Below the pieces are notes generated by a model, which had not been told where the DNA came from, searched no databases, and saw only the letters and a list, made by a program, of their open reading frames with translations. A stretch of 64,000 bases of DNA from contig NZ_AAYC01000012.1 in NCBI RefSeq assembly GCF_000169455.1, positions 62,001-126,000 on the forward strand, given 5' to 3'. Shown piece after piece: positions 55,180 through 63,708 of this stretch (positions within the stretch are counted from its first letter, which is position 1; every line of letters starts with the position of its first letter). A program made the translations under genes and the position numbers. The stretch is from Roseobacter sp. SK209-2-6 (GTDB taxonomy: Bacteria > Pseudomonadota > Alphaproteobacteria > Rhodobacterales > Rhodobacteraceae).

Positions 55180-55958
55180 TCGATCCTCTTGAAGGCTTCC
55201 AGTGTCTCATCGGCGGTAAGATCCGCGCGCATCGGAGTCACGGATATGTAGCCCTCCAGGTTTGCGCTGGCATCGGTATCGGGTGCCGTGTGCACGTGCT
55301 GATCGCCACCTTTGATCCAAAGATAACGACGTCCGGTTGGCGAGGTCTGCTCTTCTGCAGAAAAATGGCTACCGCGTCGAAACCCTTGCCGTACAACACG
55401 CGTTCCCTTGACTGCATCCGCAGGTACTGGGGGGAAGTTGATATTGTAGAACAGGCGGTAGTCTTCGTCTTCTTCGGGGGCGGCGGCCAGAATTTTCCGG
55501 ATCAAACCAACGGCATGCGCGGCAGATGCTTCAAACGGATCGGGCAACTCGCGGTTATGCGGGCCAAAATACTGCGACAATGCCATCGCCGGAATGCCCT
55601 GAAGTGCCGCTTCCATAGCTCCACCCAAAGTGCCGGAGTAGAGGGCGTTTTCGGCGGAATTGTTGCCACGATTGACCCCAGAGAGGACAAGATCCGGTTT
55701 CTCTCCGGTCATGGCGACATGGATGCCGGCCAAAACGCAATCAGCAGGGGAGCCTTCAGCCGCAAAACGACGCTCTTCCAGCTGGCTGAGCATTGAGGGG
55801 CGAGTATAGCTGATGCAATGACCAACACCGGATTGTTCAAAAGCTGGGGCAACACACCAGACTTCTCCCTCGGGACCGGCCAGTTCTTCGGCGATCCGCT
55901 CTATCACGCAGAGACCAGGAGCGGAAATGCCGTCGTCATTTGTGATCAATATGCGCAT
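55176..55958 (-). CDS. surE: 5'/3'-nucleotidase SurE
   Basis: Stationary-phase nucleotidase/exopolyphosphatase. 260 residues from [16 protein letters not shown], the diagnostic N-terminus with metal-binding Asp8-Asp9. VNRGNN (about 93) and the [11 protein letters not shown] loop follow; the C-terminal region [28 protein letters not shown] is also conserved. The longer frame to 56066 adds 36 residues without family similarity. First gene of surE-pcm-nlpD. Confidence 0.96.
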   Translation of the reverse strand: MRILITNDDGISAPGLCVIERIAEELAGPEGEVWCVAPAFEQSGVGHCISYTRPSMLSQLEERRFAAEGSPADCVLAGIHVAMTGEKPDLVLSGVNRGNNSAENALYSGTLGGAMEAALQGIPAMALSQYFGPHNRELPDPFEASAAHAVGLIRKILAAAPEEDEDYRLFYNINFPPVPADAVKGTRVVRQGFRRGSHFSAEEQTSPTGRRYLWIKGGDQHVHTAPDTDASANLEGYISVTPMRADLTADETLEAFKRIE

Positions 55959-56091
55959 GCTGGCCCCTTGGATCTGTTTTGATCTGAATAGGCGTTGGCG
56001 CGGAACTGGGCAAGCATTTCGCAGGCTTAGGGGCAGAAGACCGTTGAAAAACGGGAAAAGAGTCACAGGTTCGCCGGGGGCGGATTTCTGA

Positions 56092-56111
56092 CTGCCCTTG
56101 GAAAAGGGCAG
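56092..56111 (-). terminator. Stem-loop between two minus-strand genes
   Basis: A perfect 8-bp stem (56092-56099 with 56104-56111, loop GGAA in plus-strand reading) lies 66 bp after the SDR stop. There is no T-tract on the minus strand, so termination is doubtful. Confidence 0.35.
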
Positions 56112-56177
56112 TAGATGCGATGTAGTCGCTGGGTTTGCAAGACTACCCAGCTGCTAACCTAGGTGCCTGCAGGGCAG

Positions 56178-56822
56178 TCAGCCTAGAATTTGGGGCAGCA
56201 GCCTTTGTGCCTCATCGCGGATGTTGGCCAGAACAGTGCGATCTTCCCCTGGAAAGAAACGTGCCCGAAGCGCTGTTGGCATCGGAGCAGGTTCGACGAT
56301 CTCAACCACCGGGCCGGTGTTCAGGGTCTCAGCCTGCCAGCTGCGGGCCAGGGCCATTTGTGCGGCCTTGGTGGCCCCATAGGTGCCGTAAAACTTCTCG
56401 CCAGCGCGGGCGTCGTCGAAGAAGACCGCTTTACCGTTCTGACCCAAAAGGGGAGCCAGATAGGGGATCAGCACCGAAGTTGCCGTCGCATTGATGGCAA
56501 AAGCCTTATCCCAGTCCTTGGGCGCAACCGATGGGGCGGGGCAGAGTGCGGTCGCGTGAATAGCGCTATGCAGCCAAAGATCCAGCTTTCCCCAGCGGTC
56601 ATGAATGCCACGGCAAAGGGTTGCCATGGCTTCGGGGATCGTGATGTCCATTGGGGCCAGGGTGGCGCTGCCGCCCAGGGCCTTGATCCGGTCATCCAGC
56701 TCTTCCAGCCCGCCGGTTGTACGGGCAACAGCGATAATATGGTGGGTCGGGGCTAGGGCCTCCGCCAGGGCTGCGCCCAATCCGCGAGAAGCACCGGTGA
56801 TAAGAGCAAGTTTCTGTGTCAT
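56178..56822 (-). CDS. Short-chain dehydrogenase/reductase
   Basis: 214 residues. The NAD(P) site is LALITGASRGLGAALAEAL at residues 4-22, and the catalytic YGATKAAQMAL motif (YxxxK) is at about 150-160. LAPMDITIPEAMAT and HSAIHATALCPAP mark the cofactor and active-site walls. It is a short 'classical' SDR, shorter than the usual 245, and substrate is not predictable. Separate from surE by a hairpin and about 220 bp. Confidence 0.85.
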   Translation of the reverse strand: MTQKLALITGASRGLGAALAEALAPTHHIIAVARTTGGLEELDDRIKALGGSATLAPMDITIPEAMATLCRGIHDRWGKLDLWLHSAIHATALCPAPSVAPKDWDKAFAINATATSVLIPYLAPLLGQNGKAVFFDDARAGEKFYGTYGATKAAQMALARSWQAETLNTGPVVEIVEPAPMPTALRARFFPGEDRTVLANIRDEAQRLLPQILG

Positions 56823-56946
56823 GGGTGCCTTGTGGTCCGACAGGTCGGGCGGGTCAAGCCTCCATAGGCTTGAGGTGTCAGCGCGGGCGAAGTTTATGGG
56901 CCTCGACGGGGGCTTTATCGCAGGTCGTGTCCTTCAATCTAGGTGA

Positions 56947-57219
56947 TTATCCCTCGGGCATCTTGATACGCGTCGTGGTGCTGCCTTTTTGCAAAACCAC
57001 CCCGTCGGCATCGATGCTCAGAATTCTGCTGCGGGCTAGACGATTGCCGGGTTTTACGGTCTTCACACGGCCTCCCGGCATCCGGACTAGCGCTTGCATG
57101 TCGCCGGAGGTGCCAAAAAGACCCAGTAGATTGAGATCGGATGAATTGAGAACGCCGCGTTTGGTGGCGGTTCCCGCAACATTGTCAGGGGTTGCTGCGG
57201 TAGAGAGAGAATTGGCCAT
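56947..57219 (-). CDS. Small PilP/GspC-like domain protein
   Basis: 90 residues. The central LNLLGLFGTSGDMQALVRMPGGRVKTVKPGNRL and ILSIDADGVVLQKG match the small beta-domain of PilP/GspC-type secretion and pilus proteins (signature LxGxxG...ALVRxPxGxVxxVxxGDxL). It has no signal peptide or membrane segment, so it lacks the membrane-anchor part of full-length PilP. No pilus or secretion gene is nearby. Its upstream 290 bp hold no other gene. Confidence 0.7.
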   Translation of the reverse strand: MANSLSTAATPDNVAGTATKRGVLNSSDLNLLGLFGTSGDMQALVRMPGGRVKTVKPGNRLARSRILSIDADGVVLQKGSTTTRIKMPEG

Positions 57220-57513
57220 GGAGCTTGGGAGTTCCTCCCGGCGATTGCGCCGGATTGAGTGTTGTGTCTGTTTCGACCCGTCGCAGATTTCACGACGAGA
57301 GCTATCCCTTCATTTGGGTGCGACGGCTACCTAATGCGGCAAGGGATGCCTTGCCAGTCTGGAACAGAGGGAAATGAGGGAAGTGTGAGAGAGGCGGCTT
57401 TGTTTTCGGCGGAAGGTCGCGCCGATCCGCAGTGACCAGCAGGGAGTTGCCAAGTTTTCAACTCGTGCTCGGGGTTCTAGGCTTGGCCCTTGAAACCCAA
57501 AGAGCGGGTGCAG

Positions 57514-58077
57514 TCAGGAATCATAGACCAATGAGGCCAGATCGTGCCCGTATGCGAAGAGCAACTCCAGCAATTCCTCCAGCTGAGCACCAGCGGTTTG
57601 CAATGTAGCCAGTGGGTGATTGGGTTCTGAAATTTGCAGATCTGGGTATTGGCCTTCTGGGCGCATGTGCAACATGCAGGCCACAGGGCTGGCGGTATCT
57701 GGTGGGATCGCATTGGCAAGCCAAGCAGGGCGACTGCCCATGCTTTCGGTATCCTGCAAGTCCAGAAGGTCGATATAGGTTTCGAAATCATCCGCACCGA
57801 TGTTCGCCCAGGTGCCAAATGTGAACTCCTCACCACCGCTGTTTGCGATGGGGAGGGCCAGGATTGCGCGAATGAACCTCAGGTCTCCGAGGCGGCAGAA
57901 ATCATCGGTCAGCACATCTCCGGACTGAGCCAAGATGGCAGAGTTGTCCTGTACAACCAGATCCTCGGGGCAAAGGTCCGGACGGTCGCAGCCGAGGGAT
58001 AGCAACTGCGCAAAAGTGGCACCGCAGCAGCGGCACTGACGCGCAGATGTCAGCATACGGGCGAGATGAGCGTCCAC
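57514..58077 (-). CDS. DUF2199 family protein
   Basis: 187 residues from GTG 58077 (AAGG 8 bases before). CRCCGATFAQLLSLGCDRPDL, SGDVLTDDFCRLGDLRFIRAILALPI and FTFGTWANIGADDFETYIDLL match the DUF2199 pattern, with a CxxC zinc-like pair near the N-terminus. TTG 58131 and ATG 58056 are other possible starts; 58131 would sit against the purF terminator, so I reject it. Function unknown. Confidence 0.75.
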   Translation of the reverse strand: MDAHLARMLTSARQCRCCGATFAQLLSLGCDRPDLCPEDLVVQDNSAILAQSGDVLTDDFCRLGDLRFIRAILALPIANSGGEEFTFGTWANIGADDFETYIDLLDLQDTESMGSRPAWLANAIPPDTASPVACMLHMRPEGQYPDLQISEPNHPLATLQTAGAQLEELLELLFAYGHDLASLVYDS

Positions 58078-58131
58078 GGCAGGGACCTTTCTGGTTGCCC
58101 CGAAAAGTGCCGGGGCGGGCAACTGAAACAA

Positions 58132-58165
58132 GGGGAGGCGCCGATCCAGTGATCAGCGCCTCCCC
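58132..58165 (-). terminator. Rho-independent terminator of purF
   Basis: On the minus strand a perfect 10-bp GC-rich stem (58156-58165 with 58132-58141, 14-base loop) runs into TTGTTT. About 100 bp after the purF stop and just before the DUF2199 gene. Confidence 0.75.
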
Positions 58166-58263
58166 AAAGCGATGGCCGCTCTCTTACTGTGCTTCGTCGC
58201 CAAGATCAAACCCTGTTAACAGGAGATGCTCTAGCCGACTTGGAGCCTTAGCAAAAGTACTGC

Positions 58264-59784
58264 CTAGTTCGCAATTTTCATGCTGTTCCAGGATTCGCCT
58301 GGTGCTGGCATATCCTTGATTTTCTTGCTGACACGCCCGCTGCTTTCCAATGACTGCAGGTATTCTTCCGTCACGCTGCCAGTCACGTAATTGCCGTCAA
58401 AGCAGGAGCAATCAAAGGCTTCGATGTCCTTATTGCCTTCTTTGGCGGCCCATACCAGATCTTCAAGGCGTTGATAAATCAGGGCATCTGCCCCCAGTTC
58501 TTCGCGTATCTCTTCCGTGCTGCGGTCATTGGCGATCAGCTCGTGCCGGGTGGGCATGTCGATGCCGTAGACATTGGGGAATTTCACCGCTGGCGAGGCA
58601 GAGGCGATGTAGACCTTCTTGGCACCAGCATCACGACACATCTGAACAATCTTCTGGATGGTGTTCCCACGCACGATGGAATCATCCACCAACATGATGT
58701 TCAGCCCCTTCATCTCCAGCGGGATGGCATTGAGCTTGCGGCGCACCGATTTCTGCCGTTCCGCCTGGCCCGGCATAATGAAGGTACGACCGATGTAGCG
58801 ATTCTTTACCAGGCCTTCGCGGTAGCGGATGCCCATGGATTTTGCGACTTCCAGCGCTACTGGGCGAGCAGAATCGGGCACAGGAATAATGCAATCGATA
58901 TCCAGCTCGGCTTCTTTGATCTGGGTGGCAAGTGTCTGGCCCATACGCAGCTGCGTCTTGTAGACAGAAATGCCATCCAGCATCGAATCTGGCCGCGCCA
59001 GGTAGACATATTCAAAGACACAAGGGGTGAGTTTACCCTCGACCGCCTGAAAGCTGTGCATTTGCCCTTCCAAGTCGATGAGGATCGCCTCACCCGGGGC
59101 TACATCGCGCAGCTTTTCAAAACCGTTGATTCCAAAGGCGACATCCTCGGAAGCAAAGGCATAATCATCGCCTTCACCTTCAACGGTGCGCTTGGCCACC
59201 GAAAGGGGGCGGATGCCGTGCGGATCGCGGAAGGCCAGCATGCCCACACCGGCAATCAGGCAGATTACCGAATAGGCGCCCTGAACCCGCTCCATGGTCA
59301 TCTTTACGCCAGCAAAGAGATTGCGAACCGGATCCAGATTTCCGTTTACCTTAATGCTGTCAGAGATCTTGTCCGCCAGGACGTTCAGCAGGATTTCTGA
59401 ATCGGAGGTGGTCCGCAGATGTCGGCTGTATTTGGCGGTCACCTTCTCGCGTTGTTCCGCGGTATTGGTGATATTTCCGTTATGTACCAGGTAGATACCG
59501 TAGGGTGCATTCACAAAGAATGGCTGTGCTTCCGAGGCAGAGAGCGAACCCGCAGTCGGGTAGCGTACATGGCCGATACCAACCTTACCCCGTAGAGTGT
59601 CCGCATCGCTGGCACCAAAAACGTCTTTGACCAGACCATTGGCTTTGCGCTCCCGGAAGAACTCTCCGGTATAGGTCACAATGCCAGAGGCATCCTGTCC
59701 GCGGTGCTGCAACATCAGCAACCCATCATATAGTTCCGCAAAGACCTCATCTTGTCGGCTTGCGATCCCCAAAATCCCGCACAT
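58264..59784 (-). CDS. purF: Amidophosphoribosyltransferase
   Basis: Commits PRPP to purine synthesis by making 5-phosphoribosylamine. 506 residues. It starts MCGILGIASRQDE, with Cys2 the glutaminase nucleophile and no long propeptide, so it is the type without a leader. GHVRYPTAGS, NAPYGIYLVHNGNITN are the glutaminase; MLVDDSIVRGNT is the PRPP-binding site. Like many family members it may carry an Fe-S cluster (Cys at FDCSCFDG), inferred. The 318-bp gap upstream holds the Hint gene's terminator. Confidence 0.97.
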   Translation of the reverse strand: MCGILGIASRQDEVFAELYDGLLMLQHRGQDASGIVTYTGEFFRERKANGLVKDVFGASDADTLRGKVGIGHVRYPTAGSLSASEAQPFFVNAPYGIYLVHNGNITNTAEQREKVTAKYSRHLRTTSDSEILLNVLADKISDSIKVNGNLDPVRNLFAGVKMTMERVQGAYSVICLIAGVGMLAFRDPHGIRPLSVAKRTVEGEGDDYAFASEDVAFGINGFEKLRDVAPGEAILIDLEGQMHSFQAVEGKLTPCVFEYVYLARPDSMLDGISVYKTQLRMGQTLATQIKEAELDIDCIIPVPDSARPVALEVAKSMGIRYREGLVKNRYIGRTFIMPGQAERQKSVRRKLNAIPLEMKGLNIMLVDDSIVRGNTIQKIVQMCRDAGAKKVYIASASPAVKFPNVYGIDMPTRHELIANDRSTEEIREELGADALIYQRLEDLVWAAKEGNKDIEAFDCSCFDGNYVTGSVTEEYLQSLESSGRVSKKIKDMPAPGESWNSMKIAN

Positions 59785-60046
59785 TGAATGGCTCCAATTT
59801 CACTGTGGCGTTGCAGTCGGATGCGGCAGTGCTGTTCGCGACAAAGACACTGCTGGCGCTTCCTAGCCCGGATGACGCCTAGAATACAGAAGAAAGCTTG
59901 GTTTTTAGTGCGTCATTTTTCATCTCTTCGCCTGGTGTCGGAAAACCTACCTGCGAGAGATGCGTTGCGCCCTGGCTTTTCCTCGCAAGAGTTGTGTGAT
60001 CTGGGCAGTGCAGGTGCCGGATTAGGTTGAAAAGGCAAAAACAATA
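59785..60046. other. Region upstream of purF
   Basis: 262 bp with no gene. It must contain the purF promoter (minus strand). I see no clear PurR-like palindrome. A stretch of mixed AT-content sequence precedes a terminator for the Hint gene. Confidence 0.4.
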
Positions 60047-60074
60047 AAGCGATGCGGTTTTAAGCGCATCGCTT
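60047..60074 (-). terminator. Rho-independent terminator of the Hint-domain gene
   Basis: A perfect 10-bp stem (60065-60074 with 60047-60056, loop of 8) is followed on the minus strand by TATTGTTTTTGCC. It lies about 30 bp after the Hint gene's stop and separates it from purF. Confidence 0.88.
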
Positions 60075-60102
60075 GCCGGAATTTCGGAAATGGCTTTGAG
60101 AT

Positions 60103-60780
60103 TTAGGCGGCCTTTGCACTGTCCAGAAGGTCCTGAAGCAGGTTGGGCAAACGAGCATCTTCACCTTCAATACCCGTCGCGGCGAGGGCGCGGCCCTCTT
60201 CGCTGGCCAGAACCTGTCGGGTTTCGGCGACGGAGAGCTCTTTGAAGGCGCTGCCATCTTCGTTTTCACCCGATTGCATGAGCATTCCGCCTTCGGCCCA
60301 GATCAGTTCCTCTTCTTCACATTCGATGTGAATGCGGCCCATACGCTCGGGTGCGATGGCCTTAATGCCCTTGTAGCCCACAAGAGAAATCAGTTTCACC
60401 ATCGCGAGGGGCAGGCCAAAGAGGCGCTCAATTGCGGCGATCTCCAGCGCGACGATCTGATCCGCAGGCAGGCAGAGATCGGTTTCATTCCCCAGTGCAA
60501 GGGCGGGAACATGCACCATAGTGGTCATGCGCGGGACGGCGTGACGAACAGCCTTCACTTCCTGGGCGCCGCCATCAAACGTATAAACCATATCGCCGGG
60601 CTTTACATCGCGGGCCTGAACAAAGCCGCGCTCTGTTTCAACGATAGTTTCGGGAAGAAAACCGCCGGTGCGTTTGCGCTGTGGGATTTCGACGACAGGT
60701 TCAGACGGCAGGATAGGGAAATCCAACAGCAGGCCAACTGGCTGAAAATCGGCGAATGAGTTGAAATGATCCAGCAGCAT
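60103..60780 (-). CDS. Hint-domain protein between cvpA and purF
   Basis: 225 residues from ATG 60780 (GAAGGGACG upstream). After a 35-residue lead (LLLDFPILPSEPVVEIPQ) comes the Hint_2 pattern, RTGGFLPETIVETERGFVQA, then VKPGDMVYTFDGGAQEVKAV and LPADQIVALE. Where Hint domains start with Cys, this has Gly40. The C-terminal third is acidic with ECEEEELIWAEGG and LSVAETRQVLAS. No signal peptide is seen. Its transcript is isolated by terminators on both sides. Function unknown. Confidence 0.82.
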   Translation of the reverse strand: MLLDHFNSFADFQPVGLLLDFPILPSEPVVEIPQRKRTGGFLPETIVETERGFVQARDVKPGDMVYTFDGGAQEVKAVRHAVPRMTTMVHVPALALGNETDLCLPADQIVALEIAAIERLFGLPLAMVKLISLVGYKGIKAIAPERMGRIHIECEEEELIWAEGGMLMQSGENEDGSAFKELSVAETRQVLASEEGRALAATGIEGEDARLPNLLQDLLDSAKAA

Positions 60781-61020
60781 CTTGTCGTCCCTTCTGAGAT
60801 CGGTGCCCGTCGTTCGGTGTTGAGCCTATGTGGCACCCGAATTGGGCCGAAAATGGGGCAAGCCTGCGGCCAATTTCGATCCGACCCCATTTTTTGGCGA
60901 CAAAACCTCATTTTTCGGGGGGATTGTTAACTCTTGCGAGGGCTCTGGTCGGAATTCGTTAAGAATCGCGCTTGGCTTTCGCTGCAAAGCTCTTGCGATG
61001 CGAGATCTGATTCTTGTTGG

Positions 61021-61035
61021 TTAACAAAAACTTAA
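61021..61035. promoter_or_regulatory. CtrA-like box upstream of the Hint gene
   Basis: TTAA-N7-TTAA (TTAACAAAAACTTAA), the full consensus of the alphaproteobacterial cell-cycle regulator CtrA. Two more TTAA half-sites follow (61039, 61052). It lies about 240 bp upstream of the Hint gene start in the 380-bp gap after the cvpA terminator. Confidence 0.5.
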
Positions 61036-61110
61036 TCGTTAACGGGCCGTGTTAACAAAGGTTGCCAAGAATGCAAGAGATTTGTGAAAGCCCTTGCAGA
61101 ACCATATAAA

Positions 61111-61133
61111 AAGGGCGCCATTGTGGCGCCCTT
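61111..61133 (-). terminator. Rho-independent terminator of radA-cvpA
   Basis: A perfect 10-bp stem (61124-61133 with 61111-61120, loop CAA) followed on the minus strand by TTTATATGG. About 30 bp after the cvpA stop, so the Hint gene is a separate unit. Confidence 0.85.
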
Positions 61134-61162
61134 GATTTTAATCTTGGTAAAGGATGAGCGGA

Positions 61163-61717
61163 TTAGTTGCCGCATTTTCCGATCAAGGCTTCGTATTGCT
61201 CGGTAACCCAGCCCAGTGCCTGCTCTGGGTTGCGGTCTTCGATTTTGCCAATCATGCGCTCAAAGACAACCAAAGAGCGGCTCTCGTCAACGATTGTAAA
61301 GCTCTGTCCGGTCATCACGACATTGTAGAGGAAGAAGCCAATCGCAACCAAAAGGATGCCACGCAAAACGCCAAAGAAGAAACCGACACCCTGGTCCAAC
61401 CCACCCAGTGCGGAACGCTGCACCAAGGATGAGAACAAGGGGGTAAAGAAGGAGACTACGATCAAAGCCAGCGCAAAGACTGCGGCAAATGCTGCAATGA
61501 TCGACAGCTCGCAGCTGTCGGCAATAAATTCGCCAACAACCGGGATCTCAGCCATGAGTGGCTCGACCTGAGGGGCAAAGATAAAGGCAAGAACGCCGGC
61601 TGCGATCCAGCCTGCGATGGCCATGGCCTCGCGGACAAAGCCGCGTGAATAGGCCAAGAGAGCCGATAATACGATGACCAGGGCCACAACCCCGTCAATA
61701 ATGGTGAAACCTTCCAT
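61163..61717 (-). CDS. cvpA: CvpA family membrane protein
   Basis: 184 residues with four hydrophobic spans (about 5-25, 30-50, 65-90, 105-130). GFTIIDGVVALVIVLSALLAYSRGFVREAM and GGLDQGVGFFFGVLRG are family signatures. The protein is needed for colicin V export in E. coli and for envelope integrity in others. Its common pairing with purF is kept here, though a Hint gene lies between. It is 41 bp downstream of radA. Confidence 0.94.
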   Translation of the reverse strand: MEGFTIIDGVVALVIVLSALLAYSRGFVREAMAIAGWIAAGVLAFIFAPQVEPLMAEIPVVGEFIADSCELSIIAAFAAVFALALIVVSFFTPLFSSLVQRSALGGLDQGVGFFFGVLRGILLVAIGFFLYNVVMTGQSFTIVDESRSLVVFERMIGKIEDRNPEQALGWVTEQYEALIGKCGN

Positions 61718-61758
61718 GTCCCTCGCCCGTTGAACCCGCGATTAAAATTTTGGCAACT

Positions 61759-63123
61759 CTAGCCGGCTCCAAAGAATTCGCCAACAAATCCTGTCAGGTC
61801 TGATGCTTGACGCAGGCCAAGACCTTTGACTGAAACGGATTTGCCACCGCTAGGAGCTATTGCGGAGGTGAAACCAAGTTTTTGCGCCTCTTTCAACCGG
61901 TTTTCTGTTTGCGGAGCCGGGCGAAGGGCTCCAGAGAGAGATATCTCGCCAAAAACTGCTGTATCTGCGGGTAGGGCGGTGTCTTCGCGGGCGGAAAGCA
62001 GCGCAGCAGCAACCGCTAAATCGGCCGCGGGTTCAGAGATCTTCATGCCGCCGGCCACATTCAAGTAGACATCAAGCCCGGCAAAAGGAATGCCGCAGCG
62101 CGCCTCCAGCACTGCGAGAATCATCGCAAGCCGCGACGAATCCCAGCCGACCACAGCGCGCCGGGGCTGTGAGTGTGGGGAGGGCGCGACCAGGGCCTGC
62201 ATTTCGACCAGCACTGGCCGGGTACCCTCGATACCGGCAAAGACGACGGAACCGGGAGAGGGCTCCCCGCGATCAGAGAGGAACAGGGCGGAGGGGTTGG
62301 TGACTTCGGAAAGGCCAGAACCGGTCATCTCAAAAACCCCGATCTCATCCGCAGCGCCAAAGCGATTTTTGACTGCGCGCAGGATTCGGAATTGATGGCC
62401 GCGCTCGCCTTCGAAATAGAGCACGGTATCCACCATATGCTCGACCACGCGCGGCCCGGCGATTTGACCTTCTTTGGTGACATGGCCCACCATGATGATG
62501 GAAATACCCTGGCTCTTGGCAAAAGTTGTCAACTCATGCGCTGCGGCCCGCACCTGGCTGACAGATCCGGGGGCGCTGTCCACATGGTCGGCCCACATGG
62601 TTTGAATGGAGTCTATAATGGCGAGCTGCGGTTTTTCTGCTTCCAACGTTGTGAGGATGTCGCGCAGATTGGTTTCAGCAGCCAATTGAACCGGCGCCTG
62701 GGCCAAGCCTAAGCGCTGTGCCCGCATCCGCACCTGGGCCGAGGCCTCCTCGCCTGAGACATAGATGGTCTTGAGGCCGGATTGCGCAAAGCGCGCAGCG
62801 GCCTGCAGGAGAAGCGTTGATTTGCCGATTCCCGGATCTCCGCCCACCAAAATAGCAGAGGCAGGCACCAGTCCGCCGCCCAAGACGCGGTCGAGTTCGG
62901 CCACACCGCAGCATGCGCGAGGCGGTGGTGTTTCCTCGGTGGAGAGGTTGGTGAGCGGGATCGTCTTTCCGCGCCGGGCGCCAAGGGATTTCTTGGCTGG
63001 GCCGCCAGCGGAGAGGCCCTTGTCCTCGGTGATGGTGTTCCATTCACCGCAGCCTTCGCAGCGGCCGGACCATTTGGAGAATGCGGCCCCGCAGGCCGAA
63101 CAGGAATAAGATGTCTTTGCCAT
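61759..63123 (-). CDS. radA: DNA repair protein RadA (Sms)
   Basis: RecA-like ATPase that drives branch migration in recombination. 454 residues from MAKTSYSCSACGAAFSKWSG. The N-terminal zinc finger is CSAC...CEGC (Cys8 to Cys28), then Walker A GGDPGIGKSTLLLQAA, the KNRFGAADEIG (KNRFG) motif unique to RadA, and the Lon-protease-like C-terminal domain. The extra upstream 28 residues from 63207 precede the finger and are not used. It lies 41 bp upstream of cvpA, an apparent operon. Confidence 0.96.
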   Translation of the reverse strand: MAKTSYSCSACGAAFSKWSGRCEGCGEWNTITEDKGLSAGGPAKKSLGARRGKTIPLTNLSTEETPPPRACCGVAELDRVLGGGLVPASAILVGGDPGIGKSTLLLQAAARFAQSGLKTIYVSGEEASAQVRMRAQRLGLAQAPVQLAAETNLRDILTTLEAEKPQLAIIDSIQTMWADHVDSAPGSVSQVRAAAHELTTFAKSQGISIIMVGHVTKEGQIAGPRVVEHMVDTVLYFEGERGHQFRILRAVKNRFGAADEIGVFEMTGSGLSEVTNPSALFLSDRGEPSPGSVVFAGIEGTRPVLVEMQALVAPSPHSQPRRAVVGWDSSRLAMILAVLEARCGIPFAGLDVYLNVAGGMKISEPAADLAVAAALLSAREDTALPADTAVFGEISLSGALRPAPQTENRLKEAQKLGFTSAIAPSGGKSVSVKGLGLRQASDLTGFVGEFFGAG

Positions 63124-63187
63124 GAAGTGGTTCTGCCCGATGTTCCGCATTTGTTCAAGTGGTGTTTGGTGGGAGCGTAGTCCTCCC

Positions 63188-63245
63188 GCCCGTCGGGCGA
63201 TCATCAAAGATGATCTCCTCCCGTTGGGCCAAGCGCCGCTGGCGC
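63188..63245. repeat. Cluster of three adjacent hairpins between radA and the pqiA-like gene
   Basis: Three hairpins are visible: GCCCG-T-CGGGC at 63188-63198, GATCATC-AAA-GATGATC at 63199-63215 and GCGCC-GCT-GGCGC at 63233-63245. None has a T-tract on either strand. They may be a REP-like element or an mRNA end structure. Confidence 0.45.
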
Positions 63246-63258
63246 GGCGCGCGATACC

Positions 63259-63708
63259 TCAGGCGCCGGGTTCTGAACGCAGGCGGCGCTCTGTCAGCAT
63301 CCCAAGGATAAGAGAGGTCACAATGCAAGCGGTGAACATATAGAGCCCCCAGGCGACTTCGATGGTGGCGAGGCCAATCCCCTTAGCCAGGGTAATGTAG
63401 AGAGCGATCAGGAAGACGTCGGCCATTGCGAGCTTTCCCAAAACATGCAGCACCGGCTGCACTTTGCTATCCAAGAGGTCCCACTGCACCAGGGCCAAGC
63501 CGATGGTTTTGAGGTAGGGGGCGAAGATGGCAAAGAAAGTCACGATCAGCGCCAATGTTGCATCGCTGCCCCAGAGACTTTGCAACCCGGTGATGACTGA
63601 GATTTCGCTGAGACCGAAGATTGGTAGCAGGCCGGCCCGCATCAAGGGCGCAAACCAAGCCACGGGGTAAAGGATCAGCAGGGAGAGAGTTAGTATACGA
63701 AGAGACAT
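63259..63708 (-). CDS. PqiA-like membrane protein
   Basis: 149 residues from ATG 63708 (a TTG at 63807 would give a longer protein with an AAGGAAG site). Four hydrophobic segments are seen: LRILTLSLLILYPVAWFAPL, TLALIVTFFAIFAPYLKTIGLAL, LAMADVFLIALYITLAKG, WGLYMFTACIVTSLILGM. The motif ISVITGLQSLW and the V-LGKLAMADVFLIA pattern match paraquat-inducible protein A domains. PqiA works with PqiB and PqiC in envelope lipid transport, but neither is seen here. The start remains uncertain. Confidence 0.75.
   Translation of the reverse strand: MSLRILTLSLLILYPVAWFAPLMRAGLLPIFGLSEISVITGLQSLWGSDATLALIVTFFAIFAPYLKTIGLALVQWDLLDSKVQPVLHVLGKLAMADVFLIALYITLAKGIGLATIEVAWGLYMFTACIVTSLILGMLTERRLRSEPGA

Noticed and set aside
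58471-59400. 309-residue plus-strand frame over purF
   Set aside because: Antisense of purF, whose full set of motifs is intact.
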